Shown: piece by piece, positions 34,681 to 42,035 of the stretch
How the letters are laid out: every line of letters starts with the position of its first letter
Numbering within the stretch: the stretch's first letter is position 1
From: Hyphomicrobium denitrificans ATCC 51888
GTDB lineage: Bacteria; Pseudomonadota; Alphaproteobacteria; Rhizobiales; Hyphomicrobiaceae
Direction: 5' to 3'
NCBI RefSeq assembly: GCF_000143145.1
Contig: NC_014313.1
Span: 1,178,001-1,242,000 of the forward strand
Length of the DNA: 64,000 bases
The notes under the pieces: model-generated
What the model was told of the DNA's origin: nothing
What the model saw: the letters and a program-made list of their open reading frames with translations, nothing else
The model's database searches: none
Program-made: the position numbers and the translations under genes

Positions 34681-35817
34681 TCAATTCGCGTCGAGCAGCG
34701 CCTTGCAATATTTTGCAATGGCGAGGCTGGATGTCAGGCCGGGGCTTTCGATGCCGTAAAGCGCGACGAGACGCTGGATGCCGTGCTCGGTTGACGCGTG
34801 TATCGCAAAATCCTCCGCAATTGCGCTTCCCCGCGCAATCTTCGGGCGAATGCCGGTATAGCCCGGGCTGAGTGCGCCATCCGGGAGCCCAGGCCAATAG
34901 CGGCGGATCGAGCGTTCAAATTCCGCCGTCCGCGAGCCGTGCCGATCGTCGAACCGATAATCGATGCTTTCGATCCACTCCACATCCGGCCCGAAGCGCA
35001 CGTTGCCTTCAAGGTCCAGCGTGAGATGCGTGCCGAGTCCGCCCTCGACCGGTACGGGATAAATCAAATGCTGAAATTCTGATTTGCCGCGATAAGTGAA
35101 ATAGTGACCCCGGGCGAATTGGAGCGCCGGCGGGAGATATCGCATTTCGCGCGGCAACAGGGGGCCGAGTTTGGTCATCCCAAGGCCAGCCGCCGCAATC
35201 AGGTTTCGAGCCGTAATTCTCGCTGGCGCACCGCTACTCACCATATCGATTTCGAAAAGTCCGTCCGCACGGCGAATGACATTCTGAACGTCCGTCTGCA
35301 GGACGATAGCGCCGCTACGGTTTTCGATGTCGCTTGCAAGGGCTTGCATCAGGCCGTGGCTATCGACGATCCCGGTCGATGGAGACAACAGAGCTTTGAC
35401 GCTACTGATCGCGGGTTCGAGTTTCCGTACGTCGCTCGTGCCAAGCCACTGGAGATCATCGACGCCGCTGGCTTTCGCGCGCTGCGCGATGACGTCGAGA
35501 ACTGCGGTTTCTGCTTCCGACGTCGCGACGACGAGTTTCCCGACGCGCCGGGCGGCGACGCCGTGGTCTCTGGCGTAAGCGTAGAGCAGGCTTTTGCCTT
35601 CAACGCACAGCCGCGCCTTCAGCGAACCCGGCGGGTAATAGATCCCGGCGTGAATCACCTCGCTCGATCGCGAACTGGTTTCCTGTCCGATGGCGGCCTG
35701 GCGTTCCAGCACGTAGGTCTGCTGTCCCGCCTCCGCGCATTCAGCAGCGATTGCGAGACCGATCACGCCTGCGCCGATCACAACTGTTTCGATGTCGGGG
35801 GTAGCGGATGTGCCCAT
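34681..35817 (-). CDS. FAD-dependent oxidoreductase, L-2-hydroxyglutarate dehydrogenase-like
   Basis: 378-residue DAO-family flavoprotein. The N-terminal dinucleotide motif is VVIGAGVIGLAIAAECAEAG, followed by VLERQAAIGQETSSRSSEVI and GIYYPPGSLKARLCVEG, a sequence typical of the LhgO / L-2-hydroxyglutarate dehydrogenase branch. The C-terminal GYTGIRPKI and GIESPGLTSSLAIA also fit. The probable reaction is oxidation of L-2-hydroxyglutarate or a related hydroxy acid with electrons passed to the quinone pool. It is the last chromosomal gene before the prophage. The frame is intact, so insertion did not break it. Confidence 0.87.
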   Translation of the reverse strand: MGTSATPDIETVVIGAGVIGLAIAAECAEAGQQTYVLERQAAIGQETSSRSSEVIHAGIYYPPGSLKARLCVEGKSLLYAYARDHGVAARRVGKLVVATSEAETAVLDVIAQRAKASGVDDLQWLGTSDVRKLEPAISSVKALLSPSTGIVDSHGLMQALASDIENRSGAIVLQTDVQNVIRRADGLFEIDMVSSGAPARITARNLIAAAGLGMTKLGPLLPREMRYLPPALQFARGHYFTYRGKSEFQHLIYPVPVEGGLGTHLTLDLEGNVRFGPDVEWIESIDYRFDDRHGSRTAEFERSIRRYWPGLPDGALSPGYTGIRPKIARGSAIAEDFAIHASTEHGIQRLVALYGIESPGLTSSLAIAKYCKALLDAN

Positions 35818-36017
35818 GCACGGACCAGAGCGAAAAACGACGGCGTCGTGCAGCCATCTTAAGCCATCAGACGCCGATTATTGAGCGAAACCGCGCGAGG
35901 TCACGCGCAAACTCAATCTGATGGGAATTTGGGAATGTTCCGGCATTGCATCATGGCTCCGCGGGTAGGATTCCAGAGCCAACAACGCCATTGATTTTTA
36001 ACGCTTTTTTCTGTTTC

Positions 36018-36050
36018 TGTGTAGCAAACCGTGTAGCATATTGTGTAGCA
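36018..36050 (+). repeat. Three GTGTAGCA direct repeats next to the integrase
   Basis: The octamer GTGTAGCA occurs at 36019-36026, 36031-36038 and 36043-36050, exactly 12 bp apart, ending 28 bases before the integrase ATG. Equal spacing close to one helical turn beside an integrase gene is typical of arm-type integrase binding sites or an integrase operator. The core attachment site cannot be named because the right prophage end is outside the window. Confidence 0.65.
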
Positions 36051-36078
36051 GGGAGCCAACCTTTACGGTCGCTGCAGC

Positions 36079-37383
36079 ATGATAAGCGAATATCTTTTTC
36101 AACGAAATGGCGTTTGGCATTTCCGTCGTCGCGTCCCCGCTGACGTGAGTTCGCTTGATCGTCGACGCGAGATCTGGCGATCGACGAAAACTGACAACTT
36201 TGCAACGGCGATTATTGTCGCCACAAAGGTGAACGACGAGCTCGAGGCGTTTTGGTGCGCGCTTCGTGATGGCAAGGGCCGACCTGGTGCGGCTCTGGAT
36301 CCAGGCAAGGAATTTGAGAGGTCCGTCCGCATGGCGCGGACGCTTGGTGTATCGTACCGCGCCGTCAACGAGCTTGCGGAAGGCGACTTATCGGAAATCG
36401 TTCGTCGGGTCGCGCTGCTTGAGGAAAAGAATTTGACCGACTCGCCGCCGGCTGCAGCCGCGGTTCTAGGCGCAGCAAAGAAACCATCGATTTTGATTTC
36501 GCAGCTGTTCGAAAAATTCGAGGAACATGGTCGCGACCGGCTGCGCGGAAAATCTGTCGATCAGGTGCGGAAATGGAAAAATCCGAGAATCCGCGCTGTC
36601 AATAATTTCGTTGAGGTCGTTGGTGACAAGACGCTCGAGTCGATATCGCGCGACGACGGCCTCGATTTCCGCGCTTGGTGGCTCGATCGCGTCCTTGAGG
36701 AAGATTATGACCCAGGCAGCGCGAATAAGGACCTGGGGCATTTGAAAGCGATGTTCCAGGAACTCGATCTGGCTTGGCGGCTGAAGCTAGATAATCCGTT
36801 CGCGGGCCTGCGCGTTTCGGGAGAGAAGCACAACAAGCGCACTGCATATTCTGCGAAGTTTGTTCGCGAGAACTTTCTCGCCGGCGATCGGCTGTCCAAT
36901 TTGAATGCGGAGGCTCGAGCCATAACCGTTATGGTCGCAATGACAGGCATGCGCCCGTCAGAGGTTGCCGCGCTGTCTGAGAATCGGGTCTTTCTGCAGG
37001 CGAACATTCCCTACGTGAGTATCAAGCCGGAAGCCCGGCAACTGAAAACCAGGCACAGCGAGAGAGATATGCCGCTCGTCGGCCTGGCGCTCGAGACAAT
37101 GAGAGAATTCAAAGCAGGTTTCCCGCGCTATCGCGATGCACCGGACACATTGAGCGCGACGGTCAACAAAGCATTATCAGAGTCAGGACTACGGCCGACA
37201 CCGGAATATACACTCTACTCTCTGCGGCACACGTTCAAGGATCGGCTAATCGCTCTCGAGGCACCACAGCGCGTGCAGGATGCGCTTATGGGACACGCTG
37301 TTCGCGAGGTTGAATATGGTAGTGGGCCGTCTTTAGAACAGCGCGCGACCTGGATTGCGCGCGTTTGGGGCGCTGCGGTCTGA
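36079..37383 (+). CDS. int: Tyrosine-type site-specific integrase
   Basis: 434-residue phage integrase. The N-terminus (YLFQRNGVWHFRRRVPADV) is the short arm-binding-like domain common in alphaproteobacterial prophages, followed by a SAM-like core-binding domain (about 125-245) and the catalytic domain. Catalytic residues visible: Arg292 in MTGMRPSEVAAL, Arg383 in YSLRHTF (the usual HxxR His is replaced by Tyr380, as in relatives), His406 in LMGHAV and the nucleophile Tyr413 in VEYGSG. It catalyses insertion and excision of the prophage and sits at its left end behind three direct repeats. Convergent with the leftward early operon. Confidence 0.92.
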   Translation: MISEYLFQRNGVWHFRRRVPADVSSLDRRREIWRSTKTDNFATAIIVATKVNDELEAFWCALRDGKGRPGAALDPGKEFERSVRMARTLGVSYRAVNELAEGDLSEIVRRVALLEEKNLTDSPPAAAAVLGAAKKPSILISQLFEKFEEHGRDRLRGKSVDQVRKWKNPRIRAVNNFVEVVGDKTLESISRDDGLDFRAWWLDRVLEEDYDPGSANKDLGHLKAMFQELDLAWRLKLDNPFAGLRVSGEKHNKRTAYSAKFVRENFLAGDRLSNLNAEARAITVMVAMTGMRPSEVAALSENRVFLQANIPYVSIKPEARQLKTRHSERDMPLVGLALETMREFKAGFPRYRDAPDTLSATVNKALSESGLRPTPEYTLYSLRHTFKDRLIALEAPQRVQDALMGHAVREVEYGSGPSLEQRATWIARVWGAAV

Positions 37384-37438
37384 TGACATGGTCAGCGCCC
37401 TTGCTTTCGCGAATGCTGGCCTGCAGAGGGTTTCAATG

Positions 37439-37771
37439 TCAGTCATGGAACAGTCCCTCGGGGCATCTGAACGCGACGCGAGCGGCTGGGTTATCGAGCC
37501 AAATCTGATGCAGGTTGCGGAAGAATTCGTTGCTCACACCGAAAGCGCGCGCTAAGCCCGCAATCAGTTCGTCGTCGATGATTAGATGTTCGTCCTGAAC
37601 CGCTAGTAGGATCTCAATGCGGAAACAGTCCAAGCTATAGCCGCTCGGTGTCTGCATCCGCTTGGCAACATCCGAGCACGTCCAGTTGCGCGCCTCCATT
37701 TCCTCCGCGAGATACTGCGCGAGCGGGAAAACCTCTGCGGGCGTCATTGTTTCGATGCGGTCTGATGACAT
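37439..37771 (-). CDS. HTH/antitoxin-like protein (HigA-like)
   Basis: 110 residues, last gene of the leftward early operon. The segment FPLAQYLAEEMEARNWTCSD with VAKRM and a later LIAGLARAFGVSNEFFRNLH resembles the XRE-type fold of HigA antitoxins. No HigB-like toxin gene sits beside it, so it is more likely a stand-alone regulator, perhaps acting on integrase or excision since it faces the integrase gene. Separated by 19 bases from the preceding gene. Confidence 0.7.
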   Translation of the reverse strand: MSSDRIETMTPAEVFPLAQYLAEEMEARNWTCSDVAKRMQTPSGYSLDCFRIEILLAVQDEHLIIDDELIAGLARAFGVSNEFFRNLHQIWLDNPAARVAFRCPEGLFHD

Positions 37772-37790
37772 GGCTAGGCGTCCTTCGCTT

Positions 37791-38147
37791 TCAGCGGTAA
37801 TGCGTTAAAACCAGCCACTCGACGTCGGCGTGGAGGTCGATCAACTCCCAGATTTTCTGTTCGAGCACGTGATCCTTGTTGGCACCGAATGCCCCGTCCG
37901 CGAAGCCGTGCACTTCCTCGAAACCCTGACCGTTCTCGGTCTTGGCGATCACTTGCCCGACGGCGACGTACTTGCCGTTCATGCCGTCTGAGAGCACGCA
38001 GATGCCATTGTGATGCTCGATGCCCTTGAAGGCGCTATCCTCGTACGGTCTGAGCCGGTCGTGCATCTCGTTGCCGAGATGCTGCTTCACCTCGTCGTAG
38101 GTGAACAGCGCCCCGCGCATGATGTAGGTGTTGGCTTGGGTACTCAT
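37791..38147 (-). CDS. Hypothetical phage protein
   Basis: 118 residues, soluble, acidic, no recognised family. It has a strong ribosome site (AAGGAAGG and AGAGG just before the ATG). The sequence mixes beta-like stretches (GKYVAVGQVIAKT) with a helical C-terminus (KIWELIDLHADVEWLVLTHY). It lies three bases after the previous gene's stop, in the leftward early operon, so an early phage function is expected but undefined. Confidence 0.7.
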   Translation of the reverse strand: MSTQANTYIMRGALFTYDEVKQHLGNEMHDRLRPYEDSAFKGIEHHNGICVLSDGMNGKYVAVGQVIAKTENGQGFEEVHGFADGAFGANKDHVLEQKIWELIDLHADVEWLVLTHYR

Positions 38148-38150
38148 CCT

Positions 38151-38372
38151 CTATCCTTCCTTTGTCGTAGATGCGGCGCGGTCGAGACGTTCGATTTCGG
38201 CGTATGCAGCGCGGGCCTTGCGGAGATCGCCAACGGTCAGTTTGGTGCCCGGAACTAGATTGTAGTCGTCTCGCTCGAATACCGGCCAAGCGAACATTTC
38301 CGCCGCGTCTGCAAACGGTTTTAGAGCGTCACGAATTGCCGCCGTCCTATCCATTGCTTCAGCTTCGCTCAT
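38151..38372 (-). CDS. Small hypothetical phage protein
   Basis: 73 residues, mostly helical (IRDALKPFADAAEMFA and LRKARAAYAEIERLDRA). Its ATG overlaps the stop of the preceding zinc-protein gene by four bases (ATGA), so translation is coupled. Such DALKPFA-type small helical proteins recur in alphaproteobacterial prophages, without a known function. Confidence 0.7.
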   Translation of the reverse strand: MSEAEAMDRTAAIRDALKPFADAAEMFAWPVFERDDYNLVPGTKLTVGDLRKARAAYAEIERLDRAASTTKEG

Positions 38373-38620
38373 TTTGTCCTCACTCGCTCATTCCAACTCG
38401 AATGAAGCGTTTCCTTGAAACCAAAGACGACAGCCGTTGAAACGTGACATTGCGTGCAGGATATGCAGGAGCCGCCGAAGTTATCGGGTTCGACTTCCTC
38501 ATCTTGAAAATCAATGCGCTCTGCCGTCCCGCCGCAGAATGGGCACGGTAAAAGTTCGCCGGGTTCTAGGGTGTCGAGCGCGTCCAACCGCGCTAACATT
38601 TTATCGTCAGCTTCGCTCAT
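38369..38620 (-). CDS. Lar-like zinc-binding protein (restriction-alleviation-like)
   Basis: 83 residues. Two CxxC knuckles, LLPCPFCGGTAERI and SCTQCHVSTAV, followed by a terminal SSWNERV, match the small Lar-family layout (CPFCGG ... CxxC ... W-N-x-R). Lar of phage Rac alleviates host type I restriction; whether this protein does so is unproven. ATG 38620 is chosen over the longer frame because it has GAGGACAAA upstream and overlaps the previous stop (ATGA). It lies in the early operon, the expected time for anti-restriction. Confidence 0.75.
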   Translation of the reverse strand: MSEADDKMLARLDALDTLEPGELLPCPFCGGTAERIDFQDEEVEPDNFGGSCISCTQCHVSTAVVFGFKETLHSSWNERVRTK

Positions 38621-38835
38621 TTTGTCCTCGTATCTGATGCGGCAAGGATGACATTCAACGCGTTCGTCCAGGGACAATTGAGGTTCGAATGCTCCCCAAC
38701 ATCACTACCGAAATAATCGGCTATGGCGTGCGCAAGCTCGTCGGCCGCGTTTTCAGCGCGGTCGCGTTCATCGATAAGCTGCGAACAATCTCGGCACGTA
38801 TCCGCCGTCCGTTCTGGCGCTGCTGTGTCTGTCAT
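38617..38835 (-). CDS. Small hypothetical phage protein
   Basis: 72 residues with a heptad-like acidic helix (CSQLIDERDRAENAADELAH) and two Cys near the N-terminus (TCRDC). Coupled by 4-base overlaps at both ends. No known family; the short segment DERDRAENAADELA is a pattern frequent in tiny phage early proteins. Confidence 0.65.
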   Translation of the reverse strand: MTDTAAPERTADTCRDCSQLIDERDRAENAADELAHAIADYFGSDVGEHSNLNCPWTNALNVILAASDTRTK

Positions 38836-39590
38836 GGTGTGGGTGCCTCAGAAAATTCTTGCTCTGCGATGTGGCAAAGGAAGTCGCAAGCAGGTTGAAT
38901 GGGATTGATCGTAGGGTAGTCGTCGGGGATCTCGTCGATGAACCGGCGCTCGCCGTCGATGCGCGTCAGGCGCACGTCTAGTTGTCGCGAGAGTTCCGAC
39001 ATGCGCTCGAACTCGGCCGGGAAATGCTTGCGAACGAGCGCCCAATACGCCGGGCTGGTCGCTTTAACGCATGGGATGCAGTTGTTGTTCTGGAAGCCTA
39101 GCGCGTACATCGGCGGAGGCGTGATGCCAGCGCGATCGATGATCGCTAGACACGCCTCTTTGGTCAGCCCGCGCTCGATAAGCGGCGTTTTGATCGTCAA
39201 TTCAAAGTAGTTGTCACGGAGGCGCTGAGCGCGCTTCTCGTCAGGCGCGTCGGCGGTGTAGCCAAATACATGAATATCGGTCGGTTGTTGCCACGCCAAA
39301 CGCGGCATTATCTTAAGTTCAACCGTGCAGGGCGCGCCATCGTTTCCCGCGAGATAGCGCCGCCTTTCGAAGACGTCCCATGTATCGGCGTAACGATCCG
39401 ATTTTAACCGCTCAATGGGCCGATTGAACCAGCGCACGCAATCGGCGATGAAGCGTTCGTTGTCCGGGTGCTCAGATCCGGTTTCGCAATAAGCGATGAC
39501 GGCGTCGGGATGCTCGCGCAGCATCATTCGCGTCGCCACAGCGGACGCCGCTCCAGCGCTGAACCAGCAAACTATACGCCGGTCAGTCAT
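38832..39590 (-). CDS. PAPS-reductase/N-type ATP-pyrophosphatase family protein
   Basis: 252 residues. The N-terminus IVCWFSAGAASAVATRM carries the PP-loop (SxGxxS-like) of the adenine-nucleotide alpha-hydrolase superfamily; AYCETGSEHPDN fits the next strand of PAPS-reductase-type proteins. Cysteines in NNCIPCVKATSPAYW and CDFLCHIAEQE may bind a metal or cluster. Relatives encoded by phages are thought to modify nucleic acid or to supply sulfur, but roles are mostly unproven. ATG 39590 is chosen; a TTG at 39596 overlapping the upstream stop is also possible. Mid-operon position in the leftward early transcript. Confidence 0.8.
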   Translation of the reverse strand: MTDRRIVCWFSAGAASAVATRMMLREHPDAVIAYCETGSEHPDNERFIADCVRWFNRPIERLKSDRYADTWDVFERRRYLAGNDGAPCTVELKIMPRLAWQQPTDIHVFGYTADAPDEKRAQRLRDNYFELTIKTPLIERGLTKEACLAIIDRAGITPPPMYALGFQNNNCIPCVKATSPAYWALVRKHFPAEFERMSELSRQLDVRLTRIDGERRFIDEIPDDYPTINPIQPACDFLCHIAEQEFSEAPTP

Positions 39591-39592
39591 CC

Positions 39593-40057
39593 TCAAGTTT
39601 CCTTCTTGTTCTGTGATGCGCCGAACAATTCTTCGACCATGTCATCCAGCCGTCCTATGAGAGATCCCCACATGGGAACCGCCCCCATGATCGCGAGCAT
39701 GTTGAGTTCGTCCCTTATCTCTTGGATGCGGGCGCGAACCTTCGTTTCGAGATTTGGCAGCGGCGCGTCGTTCTCCGCCATCATCTCGCGCCACGTAGCA
39801 GGATCGCTGTAACGGCAATCAGGATGCTCAGCATCGCCGCGCCAACCGGCGTTGCAATCGGGGCAGTCCGCCGTGCCGAAATCGACTTCCTTTTCACCTG
39901 AGCCACCGCAAGTCGGGCAGCACTTCGGATGGCACTGGCACGGCCGATAGATGACGTCGGGCTCATAGCCTTCAAAATAGGTGTCGTCGTCCATCGCGAC
40001 GCCCGCGTGGCAACCTTCCTTGCCGCATCCTGATTGCTTGCTGACGATAAACGTCAT
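39593..40057 (-). CDS. Zinc-finger phage protein (DnaJ-like CxxC repeats)
   Basis: 154 residues with many cysteines: CGKEGC, PCQCHPKCCPTCGGSG and ADCPDCNAGW, a pattern like DnaJ zinc repeats (CxxCxGxG). A helical C-terminus follows (VRARIQEIRDELNMLAIMG). Zinc binding is very likely; the role is unknown. ATG 40057 is preferred to the longer frame to 40099 because it overlaps the upstream stop by four bases, like its neighbours. Confidence 0.72.
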   Translation of the reverse strand: MTFIVSKQSGCGKEGCHAGVAMDDDTYFEGYEPDVIYRPCQCHPKCCPTCGGSGEKEVDFGTADCPDCNAGWRGDAEHPDCRYSDPATWREMMAENDAPLPNLETKVRARIQEIRDELNMLAIMGAVPMWGSLIGRLDDMVEELFGASQNKKET

Positions 40058-40236
40058 CGTTCCTGTCCCTCTGACTGTGATGCGCGGTAATTGCCCCATC
40101 GAATTGCGGCCAACGCGTCCACTGCGATCTGCCGCATGACAACAACGTCCGTATGCGCACCGTCTCCGCTTGCGCCGGTTGCAATCTTCTCAAGTGCACG
40201 CACGAGATCCAATTCTCGAATGGTGAGGACCGTCAT
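40054..40236 (-). CDS. Small hypothetical phage protein
   Basis: 60 residues, helical (IRELDLVRALEKIATGAS, MRQIAVDALAAIRWG). Both ends overlap neighbouring genes by four bases. No known domain; supported mainly by operon structure. Confidence 0.6.
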   Translation of the reverse strand: MTVLTIRELDLVRALEKIATGASGDGAHTDVVVMRQIAVDALAAIRWGNYRASQSEGQER

Positions 40237-40451
40237 CGTCCCTCACTATCAGACAAAGCGGCGCGGCCTTTGTCGGTGATTTCGAACTCGTCGCTGCCGT
40301 GGACGTAACGGCGCATCAGCCCTTCTTCACAAAGTCGCTGCGCCATAGCTCGACGTGACCGGCGTGCGTAACCGCATGTGTTGAACAGCTTTGCGACGCC
40401 AAGATAGTTTGAGGCCGCTTCGCTTAGGAATTTGCGGTGCGCCGGGGACAT
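40233..40451 (-). CDS. Small winged-helix-like phage protein
   Basis: 72 residues whose layout (SRRAMAQRLCEEGLMRRYVH followed by FEITDKGRAAL) resembles a minimal winged helix with a terminal wing, as in small DNA-binding regulators. DNA binding is an inference only. Coupled to the next gene by overlap. Confidence 0.62.
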   Translation of the reverse strand: MSPAHRKFLSEAASNYLGVAKLFNTCGYARRSRRAMAQRLCEEGLMRRYVHGSDEFEITDKGRAALSDSEGR

Positions 40452-40651
40452 TAAATTGCTTGCTCCTGCTGCAGCAGAGCACGCGCTCTTGACCGGGCGT
40501 CGCTTGATGCGCGCCTGGCCTTGAGTTCGTCCTCGATGCGCACAAATAGCGGGACATAGTCACCGCCCCCATTGCTGGCGACGAGCTTCGCTAGGACCCG
40601 AAGCGTTTGCTCGAGCTCTTGCGTGCTGACCTGGTCGCCGCGCTGGGTCAT
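40451..40651 (-). CDS. Small hypothetical phage protein
   Basis: 66 residues, predicted two helices (VSTQELEQTLRVLAKLVASN and LFVRIEDELKARRASS) joined by a Gly-rich turn. It shares one base with the following gene and overlaps the preceding gene by four. No family recognised. Confidence 0.62.
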   Translation of the reverse strand: MTQRGDQVSTQELEQTLRVLAKLVASNGGGDYVPLFVRIEDELKARRASSDARSRARALLQQEQAI

Positions 40652-40812
40652 TTTGCGGGCTCAGATCCCGATGCCGCAGAGAAATAATCGCAAGAGTGTG
40701 CGGTATCGTGCACCTGGTCGTCGATTTCGCACTTGATTTTTCCGGCAAGTGGAGCGCCTCGAGCGTCGAGCTCGAGGAATGCGCTATTGCAATGTTTGCA
40801 GCGAGGCTTCAC
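40648..40812 (-). CDS. 54-residue zinc-knuckle phage protein, GTG start
   Basis: Very short gene supported by structure: a strong ribosome site (GGGGAGGA) before the GTG at 40812, a 4-base GTGA overlap with the upstream HNH-like gene, and an ATGA overlap with the downstream gene. The product starts KPRCKHCNSAFLELD, a CxxC knuckle, with two later cysteines (KCEIDD, HSCDY) that could complete a zinc site. Function unknown. Confidence 0.65.
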   Translation of the reverse strand: MKPRCKHCNSAFLELDARGAPLAGKIKCEIDDQVHDTAHSCDYFSAASGSEPAK

Positions 40813-41285
40813 GATTGGTCCTCCCCGCGATTTTGGCGAAGAAGCCCTTTATGAGTCAGGATAATGCGAGCCATGGCGGATGCGTTAGGGCTCGCCGACC
40901 AGAGAGCCGCCGCGATTTCTATCGGTTCAGCGATGCCTTGGTCTCGAAACCATTTCGGCTCGGTTCGTGCCGTTCTGCCGTCGATTTCGACGCCGTTGAT
41001 ATGATGGTTGTGACAGAGAGGCAGCAGCCAGCGGTCGGTTGCTTTCCTGCCGACAGATCGTTCTCTCGCAGCTGGACCGTGTTTTAAATGATGCGGCTCA
41101 ACGCCGACGACAGTGCAGCCAGGAATGAGGCACGGTAGTTTGCAAATCGCAGCTTTGTGCGCGTCGCTATTTCCCGTCCGGCTTTCTCGCCGTTTTTTTG
41201 GCGCGGCGCGCTTTGTTTTTTCCTTTTGGACTTGGCTCGGTTTAAAGTTTCCATAGACGTGCGGGCGGAAAATTTGCTGCGCCAT
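40809..41285 (-). CDS. HNH-like zinc nuclease-type phage protein
   Basis: 158 residues: a basic N-terminus (KEKTKRAAPKKRRESR), then CKLPCLIPGCTVVGVEPHHL and GRKATDRWLLPLCHNHHING. The Cys pair plus the EPHHLK ... LCHNHH arrangement is that of HNH-type endonucleases or Ref-like recombination nucleases of phages. A role in DNA processing or recombination is likely. Starts two bases after the stop of the first gene in the leftward operon. Confidence 0.75.
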   Translation of the reverse strand: MAQQIFRPHVYGNFKPSQVQKEKTKRAAPKKRRESRTGNSDAHKAAICKLPCLIPGCTVVGVEPHHLKHGPAARERSVGRKATDRWLLPLCHNHHINGVEIDGRTARTEPKWFRDQGIAEPIEIAAALWSASPNASAMARIILTHKGLLRQNRGEDQS

Positions 41286-41287
41286 TG

Positions 41288-41764
41288 CTATTCCTCACTG
41301 TCGCTACTTTCGCCGGCGGCGCAGAACTGAGATCCAATTCGGCGAAACTCCACCTTGCCATTCGGGAACGCCTCGACGAGTGCGCGCACTGCCGGCTGGC
41401 GCAGCATGTCCTCGGCCTCGCTATCGGAAATGATTGTATCGTCGCTCGCCGGTCCGAACCGTTTGACGCGCTGCAGAACCTTGATGACTAGGCGTATGCC
41501 CTCGGCGTATTGGGCTAGAAAGGCGAGCGAGGCATGTGCCGCTCGGATATCGCGGATCTTTTTGTCGGCCGTCTCTGGCTTATAGCGGCCTTTCTGAACC
41601 CATTCGGGATAGAGCCGCTCGCGTTGGCGGATTTCTCTCGCAACCTCGTCGCGCTGATCTTCGATCGTCGGTCTGGGCAGCGTTGCTGCAGAGGACATAG
41701 AGGCGCCGACCTCTGGATCCGCTGCAGCAACATCGGCGTGCCCCACTGCCGCGACCGCGTTCAT
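41288..41764 (-). CDS. First gene of the leftward early operon, hypothetical
   Basis: 158 residues. The central helix has EVAREIRQRERLYPEWVQKG followed by TADKKIRDIRAAHASLAFLA, a segment often seen in small phage early proteins; the rest is unassigned. ATG 41764 is selected because GAGG lies just upstream and because the longer frame (to 41929) would run into the promoter region. It lies about 210 bases downstream of the leftward operator-promoter. Confidence 0.68.
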   Translation of the reverse strand: MNAVAAVGHADVAAADPEVGASMSSAATLPRPTIEDQRDEVAREIRQRERLYPEWVQKGRYKPETADKKIRDIRAAHASLAFLAQYAEGIRLVIKVLQRVKRFGPASDDTIISDSEAEDMLRQPAVRALVEAFPNGKVEFRRIGSQFCAAGESSDSEE

Positions 41765-41971
41765 TAGCAGGCCTCGCCTGAAGCAGTGACGGCGAGCGAC
41801 CAAGATGGAGGTTCCGGCGCTCGCCGCCGAATGCCGTCGAGAGCGTCCGGGAGAAGACGGGAATCCCTCTCTGATAGCTCGGCGGCAAAAAATTCGGGCC
41901 GAGCCGGTGCTTTTAACCGTGAAGTGCACATCGGCCGCCCCCGAAGCAAATCAATCGCAATGAGGGTGCAG

Positions 41972-41998
41972 CGTCGGATATTTCCGACGACATGTCAA
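41972..41998 (-). promoter_or_regulatory. Leftward early promoter with repressor operator (OL-like)
   Basis: On the minus strand a consensus -35 TTGACA (41998-41993) is followed three bases later by the palindrome CGTCGGA-N4-TCCGACG (41989-41972), which would sit between -35 and -10. The predicted -10 position is not a good match, so the promoter itself is less certain than the operator. The same palindrome occurs at 42723-42740. A further half-site lies within ATCGTCCGACGAT at 42001-42013. Confidence 0.7.
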
Positions 41999-42035
41999 CT
42001 ATCGTCCGACGATCAAAATCGAATTATGGCAGAAA

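Noticed and set aside
35954..35981. TGGCTC...GAGCCA inverted repeat suggesting a tRNA end as attachment site
   Set aside because: No tRNA cloverleaf or T-loop consensus could be formed around it, so I do not call a tRNA or att core here.
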